Source: Rhyacichthys aspro (Eukaryota > Chordata > Actinopteri > Gobiiformes > Rhyacichthyidae). Taken from it: a DNA stretch of 64,000 bases. Shown here one piece after another: positions 1 to 11,100 of this stretch (position 1 is the stretch's first letter; every line of letters starts with the position of its first letter). The notes beneath the pieces are model-generated. The model was not told the DNA's origin. It made no database searches and worked only from the letters and a program-made list of their open reading frames with translations. Location of the stretch: NCBI GenBank assembly GCA_036850595.1, contig CM072161.1, positions 7,833,905 to 7,897,904 of the forward strand. The letters run 5' to 3'. The position numbers and the translations under genes were made by a program.

Positions 1-2845
1 ACTTGTTATCTCTAATCCTGTGCAATTTTTCATTTTCTTTCACTTTTATCACTTTGTAATTGTGTACATAGATTGTCACTCAGTTTAATTAAGCCTTCAC
101 AACTGGATTACAACTTGTCAGAGAGAATCAAAGTATGTGTGCACTTGGGCTAATGCTGCATTTAAGTTTCCTTCTTGTTTCACAGCATTAGGTTAAAAAA
201 AGAGAAAATACACTAACATTAAACCTGACTCCTTAAACCTTAAAAGCTAATACACCTAGCGGAACTGCTCAATAATCAATGGTAAAACACTGACTTTGTG
301 AGTTGAAAAGACATAACGTAACACATATGACCACAATAACCAAAAGACAGGAGACAGTGGCAGCTCTTTATATGTGTCTTTGCTGTATATCTCTAAACAC
401 TGCTCTTCTTGTTTTCCTCATCAGTTTACATGTGTTACTCTGTGCCGCTGTCCTGCTTTGGAACAATGAACTGCATTATCCAGGTGTGTTAGTCCGATTT
501 CGAGAAATTCAAATGACTGCAGCCCTAATTGGAGTAAGCTGTTTACACTGGTTATAATCGGACTATGGCATTAATTCAATTGTCTCTAACTGCATGGAAA
601 CATACCGTTTGCGTTGTTATTTTAACTTGCCCTGTTATTTTATTATTTTGTGGGACTGTGGGATCAAATATCTCATCTGTTTTGACAATGCGAGCTGTAC
701 TAACATAATTCATGCCTTACAGCTCTGATGGAAATTTGGTCAAAGTTGGTGCTGTAGTGTGCCAATAGTATCACACAAACTTAAGAAATAAGCTAAATTT
801 ACTCCTGTTTGAAGTTGGAAGTCATTGGATAATATACAAAATTTTTTCGAGGTTTCTATGCATGGCAGCCACAGAGGAGGGTTATTATATTCGTGTTTGC
901 AGAGTTATGTTTCAGCCACTGCTACATGAGCAAGAGCAATGGAGCTACACAGAGGTGATAGAACCACTTCATTTTCTGGCCCCTGAGATCGTTTTGACAT
1001 CCATAGGGAGGCTACAAAACTGCCATAAACACTGACCCCCAAAGTCACGTCGCTGCCAAATTCTAATGCAAAAATGGGACAGGCCCCAAAACATAAGGAT
1101 TTTTACATTCCTGTAACCGACTTGAACACATTTCCAGCAATTAGTCGAGACGCTGCTGACTACATCTGAGAATAAATGAGCGTCTCCCACTCCTTTGTGC
1201 AGCCTCGGCGATGACTCACAGGCCGAGGTGTCTTTTTCTGAGCTGACCTTTAGATGTGTCAGGTCTGGCTCTGTGAGAATAGCCCTGCGTGGATGCAGAG
1301 GGAAGGCATCCATCACTTTGAAATGCATGAAATCATACAAGACGTGTGCTTTAGGTCGACACATTGAAGCGGATGTTCCTTTTAGATTTGCTTAGACTAA
1401 CTCCAGGTTGCTCCATGTTTTTAAAGAGTGTGCTGACCCCCAAGTCCGGCCCCCTTCCACCTTTGGAACTAGCCGCAGGATGACGGATCGATCGAGGAGT
1501 GACAGCGGCGAGGAAATAGAGAGAGAATCCAGGATTTACATCGTCCCGTGACACGCTCATACAAACTGCCTCATACAAGGACGCCGGCTCTGGTTCTGCG
1601 GCTCACAACTTCAAACATTTGCTGTCTCACTCTCCCCTTTTTTTCCCTCCCTCTTTAGCGGATTTCAGCGCAAAGCGTGTAACCTTTGTGAATTATTTAG
1701 TTTATTGACCTCTGCGGGGATTTAATATGAAGGTCGTTTCCTGCTGGCAGAGCGAGCGCCGGCGGGGTCCTCAGGTGACACGGCCAAGGTCGCCCGTCTC
1801 CCTCCAGTTAATAATATATTTGTCACACGCCGCGCCACAACGCCATTGCCTTCCACTTGATTAGTGCGACCAATAAGGACTGCCAAAGATAATAAAGTAG
1901 ACATTGGCTTAAGGAGATGTGTCAAATGTCCACAGCATCTCTGCCTACAGCCCCCACCCCTCCTCACCCCCACCCCCCTCGCCTCCGCCCCTCTTGTTCT
2001 TGTTTTATTGTTTCCTAGATGAAGGTTAAAAGGAGATGCTGAACAGACAGAACAGCCCGAGGGCCCGAGAAGTGGCCTGGCTCGGGAAAAAGCCAGCGCT
2101 GTGGGTACATACAAGTCCAGTGGTGTGTCAAAAAGGGCTACGGGGGCCACGAGGGCCAAGCATCCGAGCACTACGGGGGCATCTGGGTCACAGAATCGGA
2201 GGTACACGGAGGGCAATAAGAGAGCTGTGTCAGAGCGCCTGTCACTGATAAAAAGCCGGGGAGTCTTATTAACGCTGCCATTTGGCTCAAGACAAAATGG
2301 CGCCCCATAGGTGAAAGCCAGGTGAGTTATGGCACCGAGAAGCAACGCATTACAGCAGAAGAAGGACCAGGCGGGTGAATATTTCCTGGCACGGCGCTGC
2401 TCCGAGGATATAAAGCGAAGGGGGTTTAAATCGTTCAGGGGTGAACAAGACTTAAGTGCAACATTATTGATTTCATTGTACGAGAGCTGGTGATAATGGA
2501 GAATTCAGGAGGCCCGGCAGTGACAGGCACACGATGGCGCGAGGAGGAGGAGGAGGAAAAAAAAAAAGGGTGCCGCAGTCAAGGTTGGGCTGTGCTCGTG
2601 CCTCCTGTTTGTCCTCTTCTCTGCCTGGAATAGTTTGCATCAGGAGGTCAGCGCAATGTGACTCGCATATGCAAAACCGACACAGGGCCAACATCTGTGA
2701 GATACAAGACGATGTTATCAGTCACTCCTGGCGCTGTATGTATAGCACGCCACTGTCGACGTAGAAGAGGAGCATTTATCTTGAGATTAAAGTGAATTCT
2801 TACTTCTCCGTTGGGCAACAGATGACAATTGCACTCAGTTTAGGC
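1..2845. other. Gene-free stretch with a conserved-element-like block
   Basis: No exon with splice sites and a recognisable protein was found on either strand; the open frames are short and overlap on both strands. The first 1,150 bases are AT-rich and featureless. From about 1,700 to 2,460 the sequence is more complex and GC-richer, with closely spaced motifs of the kind found in developmental enhancers (CCAAT-like ATTGG, TTGATTAGT, TGCCAAAG, AGATAATAAAG, GGCGCC). That block could be a conserved non-coding element, but this is inferred from texture only. A G/A-rich tract sits at about 2,535-2,570. Confidence 0.4.
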
Positions 2846-3233
2846 CAGGTGTGTCAAACTCAAAGTAAAGAAAACAAGAATCCTTTCAGGTCAGCTCAGA
2901 AGACTTGGGTGTCCTTTATTAAGTTTTACAGTGTTTGAATGTAAGGTTCATCTTTATTTCAGTCTTTATCACTTTAGTTTGTCTTTTTCCCTTTTATGTC
3001 TCATTTTGACTCATCATTTTGTGAATTCACTTCAATTTGTGCCACTTTGCCCTCATTTTAAGCCCAATTTTGGTCGCTTTAAAATGTTTACCCTGTTAAG
3101 TCTTATTTTTTGGTGCCATTCATCCCTATTACATATCTTTAGAATAATTTAATGCCCTTTGTAGCTGATTAATATGCAAAGTGCCAAAAACATTGCAAAG
3201 AGCCACATTTAGGTCTTGAATTTGACATGTGTG
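2846..3233. mobile_element. Non-autonomous hAT-type miniature element
   Basis: The 388-bp element begins CAGGTGTGTCAAACTC and ends TTTGACATGTGTG, an imperfect terminal inverted repeat of the CAGnGGTGTCAAACTC class typical of vertebrate hAT elements. It is flanked by an 8-bp direct repeat matching at 7 of 8 positions (GTTTAGGC at 2,838-2,845 and GTTTAGGG at 3,234-3,241), which is the hAT target-site duplication length. The interior is AT-rich with no transposase frame, so it would need an enzyme supplied elsewhere. Mismatches between the ends suggest an old insertion. Confidence 0.7.
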
Positions 3234-3259
3234 GTTTAGGGAAATGCAACTGTTTCAAT

Positions 3260-3790
3260 GTGAGTTTTTTGCTTCTCAACAAGCCCTCTGTGCATGTACA
3301 TGACCGTGGCTGGGAGGTGATGAACCCCGTATCAGCCTGAAATAAACATTAAGGAGCCAGTGGAGATGGGAGGCAAAATCTGCCCGAGCATTAGCATGAT
3401 GTATGATTTGACTAGTGCGGGGACGCAGTACATTTTTCCCTGAATGAATAGATTTGTTGAGTCTATTAATGACCTTCTATTCTAGACCTTTTCCTCTATT
3501 ATCTGAACTGCCCGGCGCCATCCATAACACGGCCCGCTCCTATCTTATAAATCATTGTTCCCGGCCCATCTTTGCACTATCATGACAATTAGGCTCAATG
3601 CTAGGATTCGTGTTTGCTAAATCCAGATTAACTCATGCCCACCTCTGTATCTATGGAACATATGAAGAGGATTAATGGAGACAATGCACTCCATTATGTT
3701 TGAGACAGTCCGATGACAGAGAGAATTAACATTAAAGAGACCCTAATCGCGGCAGTTAGTCCTGACGCACCAAGGTGACACTTTTATACA
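3260..3790. other. Putative conserved non-coding element
   Basis: This block has no coding signal, no simple repeat and no repeat-family resemblance. It is crowded with homeodomain-like and other factor-like words (TTAATGA, ACAATTAGG, GATTAATGG, AGATTAACTC, TAATCG, repeated AATGCACTCCATTATG-type strings). Its texture is like vertebrate developmental enhancers. The call is an inference from composition and needs alignment to other fish genomes. Confidence 0.35.
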
Positions 3791-3949
3791 GGAGCACTAA
3801 AAATGGAACTTCTTAAGAACAGAAGCAAAACGTTATACTCAGTTCAAATAATACAATACAGGTTTTAGGTTGTAATGATACAATATATGAGCAGATAATT
3901 GCATAGGCTTTGACGTGTCAGGTTACTCCAGACCTGAGCCCCTGTCCTT

Positions 3950-4630
3950 TTATGGTTTGACCCTGGTTTAGCCCTGGCTTAGTCCTGGATGAAGTTTAAA
4001 TTTTAGTTCTGGGTTAGTATTGACATACACCTAAATATAAGTCTCAAGTTTAGCCCCGTTTAGTCTTGGGTTAAGTCCTAGGTTTGGTCCAGGAGTAGTT
4101 CTGGTTTAGTTCTTGTTTAGTACATCTTCAGCCCTGACTTAATCCTGGGTTAAATCCTGCTTTAGCCTTGGTTTCGTTCATTTTTTTTTTTGTTTAGTTA
4201 TAAATGTAGTCCAGGATTACCTCTGTTAAGTCCTGGATTAAGTCCTAGTATTATTAAGTGGGTTAGACTGTGGTTTAGACCTGTTTAGAACTGGTTTTAG
4301 TTTTATGATTTAACCCTTAGTTTAGTCCTGGGTTTATTTCTTAGTCCTTTGTCTTCGAATTTAGTTTTGGTTATTCATGGTTTATTCCTGCTTCAGTCCT
4401 TGTAGAGGTCCCTGTTTAATTCTAGTTAATTTCATAATTTTTACTTCCTGGAATTATAACCCTGGTTTTGGTTCAGGTTTCATGCTGGTTCTGTTTTAGT
4501 CCTGGATTTAACCCTGAACTGAGTCCCGATTCACTTGTGGTTTAGGTTATGCTATGGGTTTAGTCCTAGTTTTGTACCAGGGTTTAGTGCAGACCAAGTC
4601 CCAGTTTATTCCAGGTTTTATGCTAGTAAA
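3950..4630. repeat. Degenerate minisatellite, unit about TTTAGTCCTGG(G)
   Basis: For about 680 bases the words TTTAGTCCTGG, GGTTTAGCCCTGG, TTAGTCCTAGG, TTAAGTCCTGG and GGTTTAGTTCTGG recur roughly every 11-25 bases with substitutions and short spacers. It is a decayed tandem array with no coding frame. The neighbouring sequence on both sides lacks the motif. Confidence 0.75.
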
Positions 4631-4639
4631 AGTTTATTT

Positions 4640-7600
4640 ATTATTCAATACACATTAATTTGACGACAAGAGTGACTCTAGTTAGCACATCTCACTGTGA
4701 AAAAAATAAAAACACTAGCACTCGGATCAGTATGGGCCTGCCCTCAGTGTACACAATGACGACAGCCATGATCAGGGCTAAGTTTAGGCTCAGGTCTCCA
4801 CTTCCAAAGTAACTGTGCAGCTCAGACCTCATTTGCAACCAGACAAGCCTATTGTAACAGCAAATAAAACAATATTGATTTTGCAAGTGGCAACGGGGCT
4901 GTGCATCTTATTGATCCGGATCAAGCACTTATCACTCTCAGACCCAGAGTGTGCCAATGTTAAGCGCAGGTCTCAGGTCTTAATTACGACGGTGGCCTTT
5001 ACATGCTTCACTGCCTAATGATGCTCGGATAACACTGCTGCGTTTGACCTTCGCCTGGTGGACACAGGGCCCCGCTACCGCGCAGGATAAAATTTTACTG
5101 CTTCAATCATTTTCGAAAAGCGGCACCGACCTAGGCCTGTACGTGGCGCGCCCTTGTTATTTAATATTTAACATCTCTCGGTGGTGTAGTATCTAGCGCT
5201 GCTGTTGAGCTCCATCACTGTCAGCGCGGGGCCATCGATATCCGTGAGCGCCGGAGCTGTCCGCGTGACCTTGTGCACAAAGTGACCGTTTTGTTAATGG
5301 GAGGTTACAGTGCTCGCGGCGGCCATATGTTGTGTTTTAGGCGCTCAACTTTTGCTTAATGGCAGTAATGAGGGTGAAAGGTCGGTTTAGTTTAATCACA
5401 ACATGTGTAATATTTAGCAGGAAAAAAAGGGGTAAGATGAGGAGAGATACAAACCGGTCACATGATCCCACACTGTCAAACATTATAAAAGGCAATCATT
5501 AACTAAACTGTCCATTACAAATGAGATTTGATTTGGTTTTATTGTTACCTCATGCACACACCGACACTTTGACTCACTATTTTATACAAAAACAATGTCT
5601 ACTTTGCCAAAATCTTCCACAAAAACAAACCTAAAAAAATGATCTCTTTTACCCCTAAACTCACCTTCACCTCATGTCACAGTTTACTAATATACTTTGA
5701 CTTCCTTTGTTTTTCCACAAGCAAACCTTTGGGTGAACTTCACCTACATCATGTATGTAAAGATATATATGCAAAACTCTCTGGTACTTCTGACCAGTCA
5801 AGGTCTCAGTGAAAGACAAATAAGCTAACTTCTCCTTGGCTCTAGAGAAAAACTTGTTTGCATAACCAAATCAGTATTTTAATACTCTCTATGATTTAGA
5901 GCAACGAGTCAAATGTAGAAAATAGGTAGGAAAACAAAGTAGGATTAAAACGCCATGGTAAGAATGTTAGATCCACTGTCGGTACAAACGAGTTTAGCCT
6001 TTGGACAGAGTCAAGCCAAGCCTGTATTTCATAGAGAAGTGGACTAGTTTGAATACTAAGCTGTGGTGTCAGGTACAAAACCACGACTCATCTTTGCCCC
6101 ATTGGATTTAAGGTGGACTTAAATGAGCCTACAGTGGCTGACACATCAGCAAATTGCCCTCAAGATGAACTCTGTGCAATGATAAAAAAGTAAAATGCAA
6201 TTACCTCTAACAGATACTTAACCATTACCATTGCAAAGCCAGTGTGGCTTAAAGGTAATAACGTGCACCTTTTGCATAGGCCTTGGTGTGATCTGCCTCA
6301 CAGGCAAAAGAGTGTAATTTTGATTCTAAGAGATGTCATGCTGTCTGAAAGAAGCTGCGCATTATGAAAATAAAATAAACCGTTCACAAACTCATGAATA
6401 TATTTATTTAGTCCTGCCAGGTCAACAAACCTTGATACAACCATGAAGAAAACAAACATACTGCGTGCACAAGCCACCATAATGTGGAATAGACTCACAA
6501 TATGGTGCTATTAGGCACAGTCATTGTGATAAAAATGCACAACATAATGATATAGAGGATTTGAAAAACAGTAGTATAGCAATATGCATAGATTAGAAGG
6601 AAGAGGGAGCATTGCCACTCAGGCTCCTTCTGTCAATTGTTGAATCTCGGTACTAGGTCAATCAATGGTTCCTGTGCCCTCTCACTTTTTCCTTGTGCCT
6701 CACTCTCTTTTACCAGTGATCTTCTCAGATCATTGGAGGAGGGAGTAAAATCAATGGAGTAAAGTAATCACTTGGCGGAAGATACAGCGGAGGCCCGGGG
6801 CCCACCCAACTACCTGAGTTCCATTTCACGCATCAGCAGCTGCAACACAAACACACCAGCGCTCGCCTGTATTCCCATCTTAAACAACACAAGCAGCTCG
6901 ACGCTCTGTACCCCTGGTGACCTATCAGTCCCAGGAGGAAACTCCCAGATTGCACTGCAGCACATGGCCTCGTCTACCCGCTAGCCTACTATTGATCCGC
7001 AGTCTTCCGCGCAGGGGCTCTGACAGCACTGGCCCCAGCGCATTTCCAAAATGCCAAGTGGCAAAAATACGCCTCCCAGCCTGTGACATCATGCGCTAAT
7101 GTGCACGGGGACGATGTCAGGTTGAGTCCACATGGCCCCTGCTCAATAATGCAACGCTTTTATGACAAAATGGGGCTTAATAAATTACACCAAACGACGC
7201 CATTTGAATCCAGTCACTCCCCATCACGAAGAGGAGGCTCTTGCATGTCAATGATACTGCAAAGCTAGTTAAACTTTCATCCCTTTTGTTAAGCTTTTCT
7301 TCATCTTACTCACACAAATCCTTCTCCCTCTGACCGTGCCCCAGATTTGGAAAGCTTTCGCCTCTTGCTCCACCACAGTACCGCTGCTTTTACCTTTTGG
7401 CTGGCTTGAGAGGAGAGTGGGTGGAGGGTCACAGAGGGTGGCAGGAAGAAGGAGCTATGGGTGGTTATTTGTGTAACAATTCTAAAATGCAAATGCGTGT
7501 ATACACCGAAGAGCTGCTGTACCAACAAAGGACCTAAGGGAGAGGTCAGCGCTTCTTCAGAAGGGTCACACCGAGGAGCGAGTGGAGAGCGATGGCCGCT

Positions 7601-8000
7601 GCATTAAATACTAACTAGACACATTACAGCATGTCCCCAGGTCTCGGCAGCCATGTTGTTTATGTATGGGGTCAATATAGGCCAGTCATTTCTGGTGGGG
7701 TTATCCGTTTTGAGCTGGCCTCGCACAGCTTCTGTAGTTCTGTTAGTTTGCATAGCAGCAGAGGGAGTGGCGGCAGTGAACTCTGAAGTATATGAGGTTA
7801 TGTTTTGGAAAAGTGTGCACATTTAATACACTTATCGGAAATGGTGATGCTACTTTGAGGAGGAAAATAAATATTTAGAAGTGGGATAAAAAGGGCATTT
7901 AAAATAATCATGCAAATGCTGGGAGCTGAATTGTAATTACAATTTTTCCATTTTAAAATATCCCTGTCCATGTCATTTTAGCTTTGGATCTGAAACTTAT
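4640..8000. other. Gene-free stretch with a CpG-rich patch
   Basis: No supportable exon. About 5,030-5,330 is locally GC- and CpG-rich (CCGCTACCGCGCAGG, GTGGCGCGCCC, TCAGCGCGGGG, GCGCCGGAGCTGTCCGCG, CTCGCGGCGGCCATATG) in an otherwise AT-rich region. It could be a small CpG island, an unannotated promoter or an enhancer. GCGGCCAT at its 3' end resembles a YY1 site. From 5,400 to 7,830 I see ordinary AT-rich sequence with no clear structure. 7,830-7,990 has an octamer ATGCAAAT (7,910-7,917) followed by a perfect 16-bp palindrome (7,929-7,944). Confidence 0.4.
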
Positions 8001-8160
8001 TTTGACTGGACTGTGACCTTTGACCCACACATTCTAATTATTTGCGTCAGATGTAAAGACGTTCCCTCCAGGCATTTGTAATATTTCCAAGGGATTAAAG
8101 TCCAAGTCTTAGTGACCTTGACCTGTGACCTCCAAATTTGACTCGGTTGAACCTTGAGGC
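8000..8160. repeat. Probable decayed copy of a dispersed fish repeat
   Basis: The string order TGTGACCTTTGACCC ... GTTCCCTCCAGGCATTTGTAAT ... AAGTCCAAG ... GTGACCTTGACCTGTGACCTCCAAA resembles a widely dispersed teleost repeat built on 'tgacctttgacct ... aattccctccaggcgttcttgagatatc'. Many substitutions separate it from that pattern. The recognition is from memory of the family's appearance, not from a search. Confidence 0.45.
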
Positions 8161-11100
8161 AAGATAAACACAGAAAAAGGCACAGTGCTTTTGGCTGGGA
8201 ATGTAGAGTAATACAAGGAAATCAGGTCTTAGTTGAAGTCCAAAAAAACATCAGTAAGTTTTCCATTTGTCGTGATCATTTCTTGTTGTCACTTTCAAAC
8301 ATGAGATTAAACCCTGTCCAGGATGCATTTTCACACATAATGGTGAGTGAGCGCTGTTTACATTACACATTTTCACTAGGTATAAATAGACCTCTGACAC
8401 AGTCTATGGAAACTTGAGAGTGGAGCTAATGGTGAGTGAAGTTCATTTGTATGATGTGGCGCGCAACAAAAGGACACAACTCTGCTTTCTTTCCTCCAAG
8501 CTGTTTCTTTTCCTCTTGCTTCTGCCGCTGAGGGTTTTATGGTTTGTAAAGCTCTGGACACACGGCCATTTATTGAGTACGAGCTGAGTTGCTGCCTAAT
8601 TGTTGCCATTTTTTTAAGCCAGTGACCCTGACAGCTCTTTTCCTTGTTGCCACAGACTAATGCACATCTTGGTCAGCCTCAGTCAATTTAAGTAAGAGTT
8701 TGTTTTGCTTTGAAGATAGGTAGGCCCCATTAGAGCTGACATATATCAAAGCAAGGCACCATCTGCTGGGATGTTTGTGAGAGCCTGCTTCCTCAGTCTT
8801 CCCCTGCTTTGGCACCCCTGTGGAAAATATTTCCCCTCCAGTTATTTTACCTCGTGGTGTTGCTAATAAGCGATTGTTTAGAGCAGCTTTCTTAGAATTG
8901 ACAGTTCAGTTCAACAAACAGGCCTCGGCCGTGTCAGGCGATGGGAGCGTTTCTGGGAGCAGCTCGCCCCTGCACTGCTGGAACATGGTCAATGTCAAGG
9001 CCAAGATCCCAGGACAGTGACAGCGCTGAGATTATTCCGTGCTAAACTTTTTGTCTTTTTTTTTCCTTGGCTTTTAGGCAGAGTGTGTTCCTGAGTGGCG
9101 CAGGGTCACCCTGATCTCTGATGCCTCTCCTCCTCCTCTTGCGCTCTCTCTCGTTCTTCCTCTCCTTGTCTGTGTTTTTGTGATGTTATCGTTTCACTCT
9201 CCTCCCACTCACTGTTCTTCCCTGAAGCTGTCTCGAGGATGAGCACCTCATTGTTTTTGTCCTTGCGCTGCTTTCCAGACCTGCCATGCTAGATGTGTAT
9301 GTGTCAAGATGCTTGGCACTCTGTTTGACCTTTTCCCTTTTACAACAGGAGGAGGTCATGTCTAGGCTAATTACTCTAGAAGAAAAACTGTACTCATCAG
9401 CAGGCAGTTTATGAGCTTTATCATTAGTCTCGTCATGATCCAATTATAAGCTACACTGCATGTTTTCTGTAATGCACATATTTAATGCATATGGTGTCAA
9501 GCTTTTTTGCTACAGTAACTGATCACCGTTGAGGGCACATATTGGACTACTTACCCAGGAACCTGTAAAATGGCAGCACCACAGTAGAAAAGCTGAAGGA
9601 GGACAGTTTGTTAGAGTGGGGCTCTGCAAAATCTAAAAAAAAACTGTGACAGAGATTGACTTAGCATGTCATATAATCATCCAACCATCTTTTGCTCAAC
9701 AGAATCTGGCCAGAGGTGTTCTCAAGCCCCCTAAGAAACACAGTCCCTCCCGTCCTAGGTCGGCCCTGGTGCCTCCTGCTGGTGGGGCATCCCTGGAAAA
9801 ACCTCCCCAGGGGGAAATCCAGGAGCAGTGGCTCTTGTCTAAAGCTGAGGACACACTGCAAGATTTTCTGCCAGATTTCACCCACATTTCCCAGTTGGAC
9901 AAAATCTGCACCAGTCGGCACCAGTTGGCGGGTTAGTGTATGAGGGGAGCAGACCCAATGTCAGACGCAGTCAATCAAACATTTTCGAATTTTTTGAGCC
10001 AAATCTGTATGAAATCAGATAGTGATAAATCATTACAGACCAACTCCAAACATGTGTTGCTAACAGCCAATGAAAATGAGAGGGTGGTAAACAGGAAATA
10101 GCATCAGAAGACGACAGGAAGTAGCAGCAAAACAACGATGGCAAAATGTTTGTTTACCCTTTGAACTGTCGCCCTCACCAGAGTTTGATGCGTTCAGGTG
10201 TCTTTCAGTCGTCATACAAAAATCTGCTAAAACCAGTCTGTTAGTATGTACTCCTAGTCTTTTTTAAATCTATAAAGACTGTGAAAGTTGTGTAGTGTGG
10301 GCTGTATTGCTACTGGGTTCTTTCTTTCTGGACAGCAACTGTACTGAATGCTCCTTTCATAAATTCAGGAGTTACACATTTGCTGACAGAAATAGTTGTA
10401 TGTCCAGTTGTGGAAACATATGGAAATTTACATTAAGAAAGGCTCACATTGGTACCATATTGTTCTTGACAACTGCTAAGTTCCTAATCAGTGTCTCTCC
10501 AGTTGCTGCATGTTCTGTGAAAATGTCTCGCGCCGCATGCTGAGGTGCTATCCATCTGTTTACCCAGGTTGCCGGTGTTTATTTTTCGATTCTGATCATG
10601 CACGGTAGCAGGTTTCACACAAATCAAATGCACCTTCAGACGTCGTTCCTCCGCGGGGGGCTGAGTGATCGAGGAGGAGACGCAGCGCCTCCTCACGAGG
10701 GCTCTAAAATTGATGTGCCCTTTTGGCTCGAGAGAGGGTGACCTTAAAAAAAATCAGAAACACTCACTGAGGGCTGCAGCCACCGTCTCGCTGCTGATCA
10801 ATCTCAAAGCCTTCCTCTTTCTAAAGCAGTGGAATACACAGTGAGGTTGTGTGCTTAAATTCTTGGCAGGTTGAGAGAAAGCCAGGGCAGTTACAGCGAA
10901 CGTCTTGAGCATTGCTACATTATGTCAGATAGTGAGACAGCCCTTGTGTAAGATGAAAGCTATTAGGAAGGATGTGTGAAGAAGCAGATGGTCCCGGAAT
11001 TCAAATGTGACAAGGCCTGACGAGCTACAAGTATCTGACAGACTCTTGATGAAGAAGGATGTTGAGAAAAAAAACGACAACAGTAAGTCTTGGTATAATT

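Noticed and set aside
8014..8131. DR1-type nuclear-receptor sites (TGACCTtTGACCC and TGACCTgTGACCT)
   Set aside because: The surrounding text looks like a decayed dispersed fish repeat that carries these words in every copy, so they are weak evidence for a regulatory site here.
9646..9943. Overlapping open frames of 71-96 codons on both strands
   Set aside because: All lie in one stop-poor segment that looks like a degraded LINE-like fragment. No frame has a recognisable protein or splice signals.
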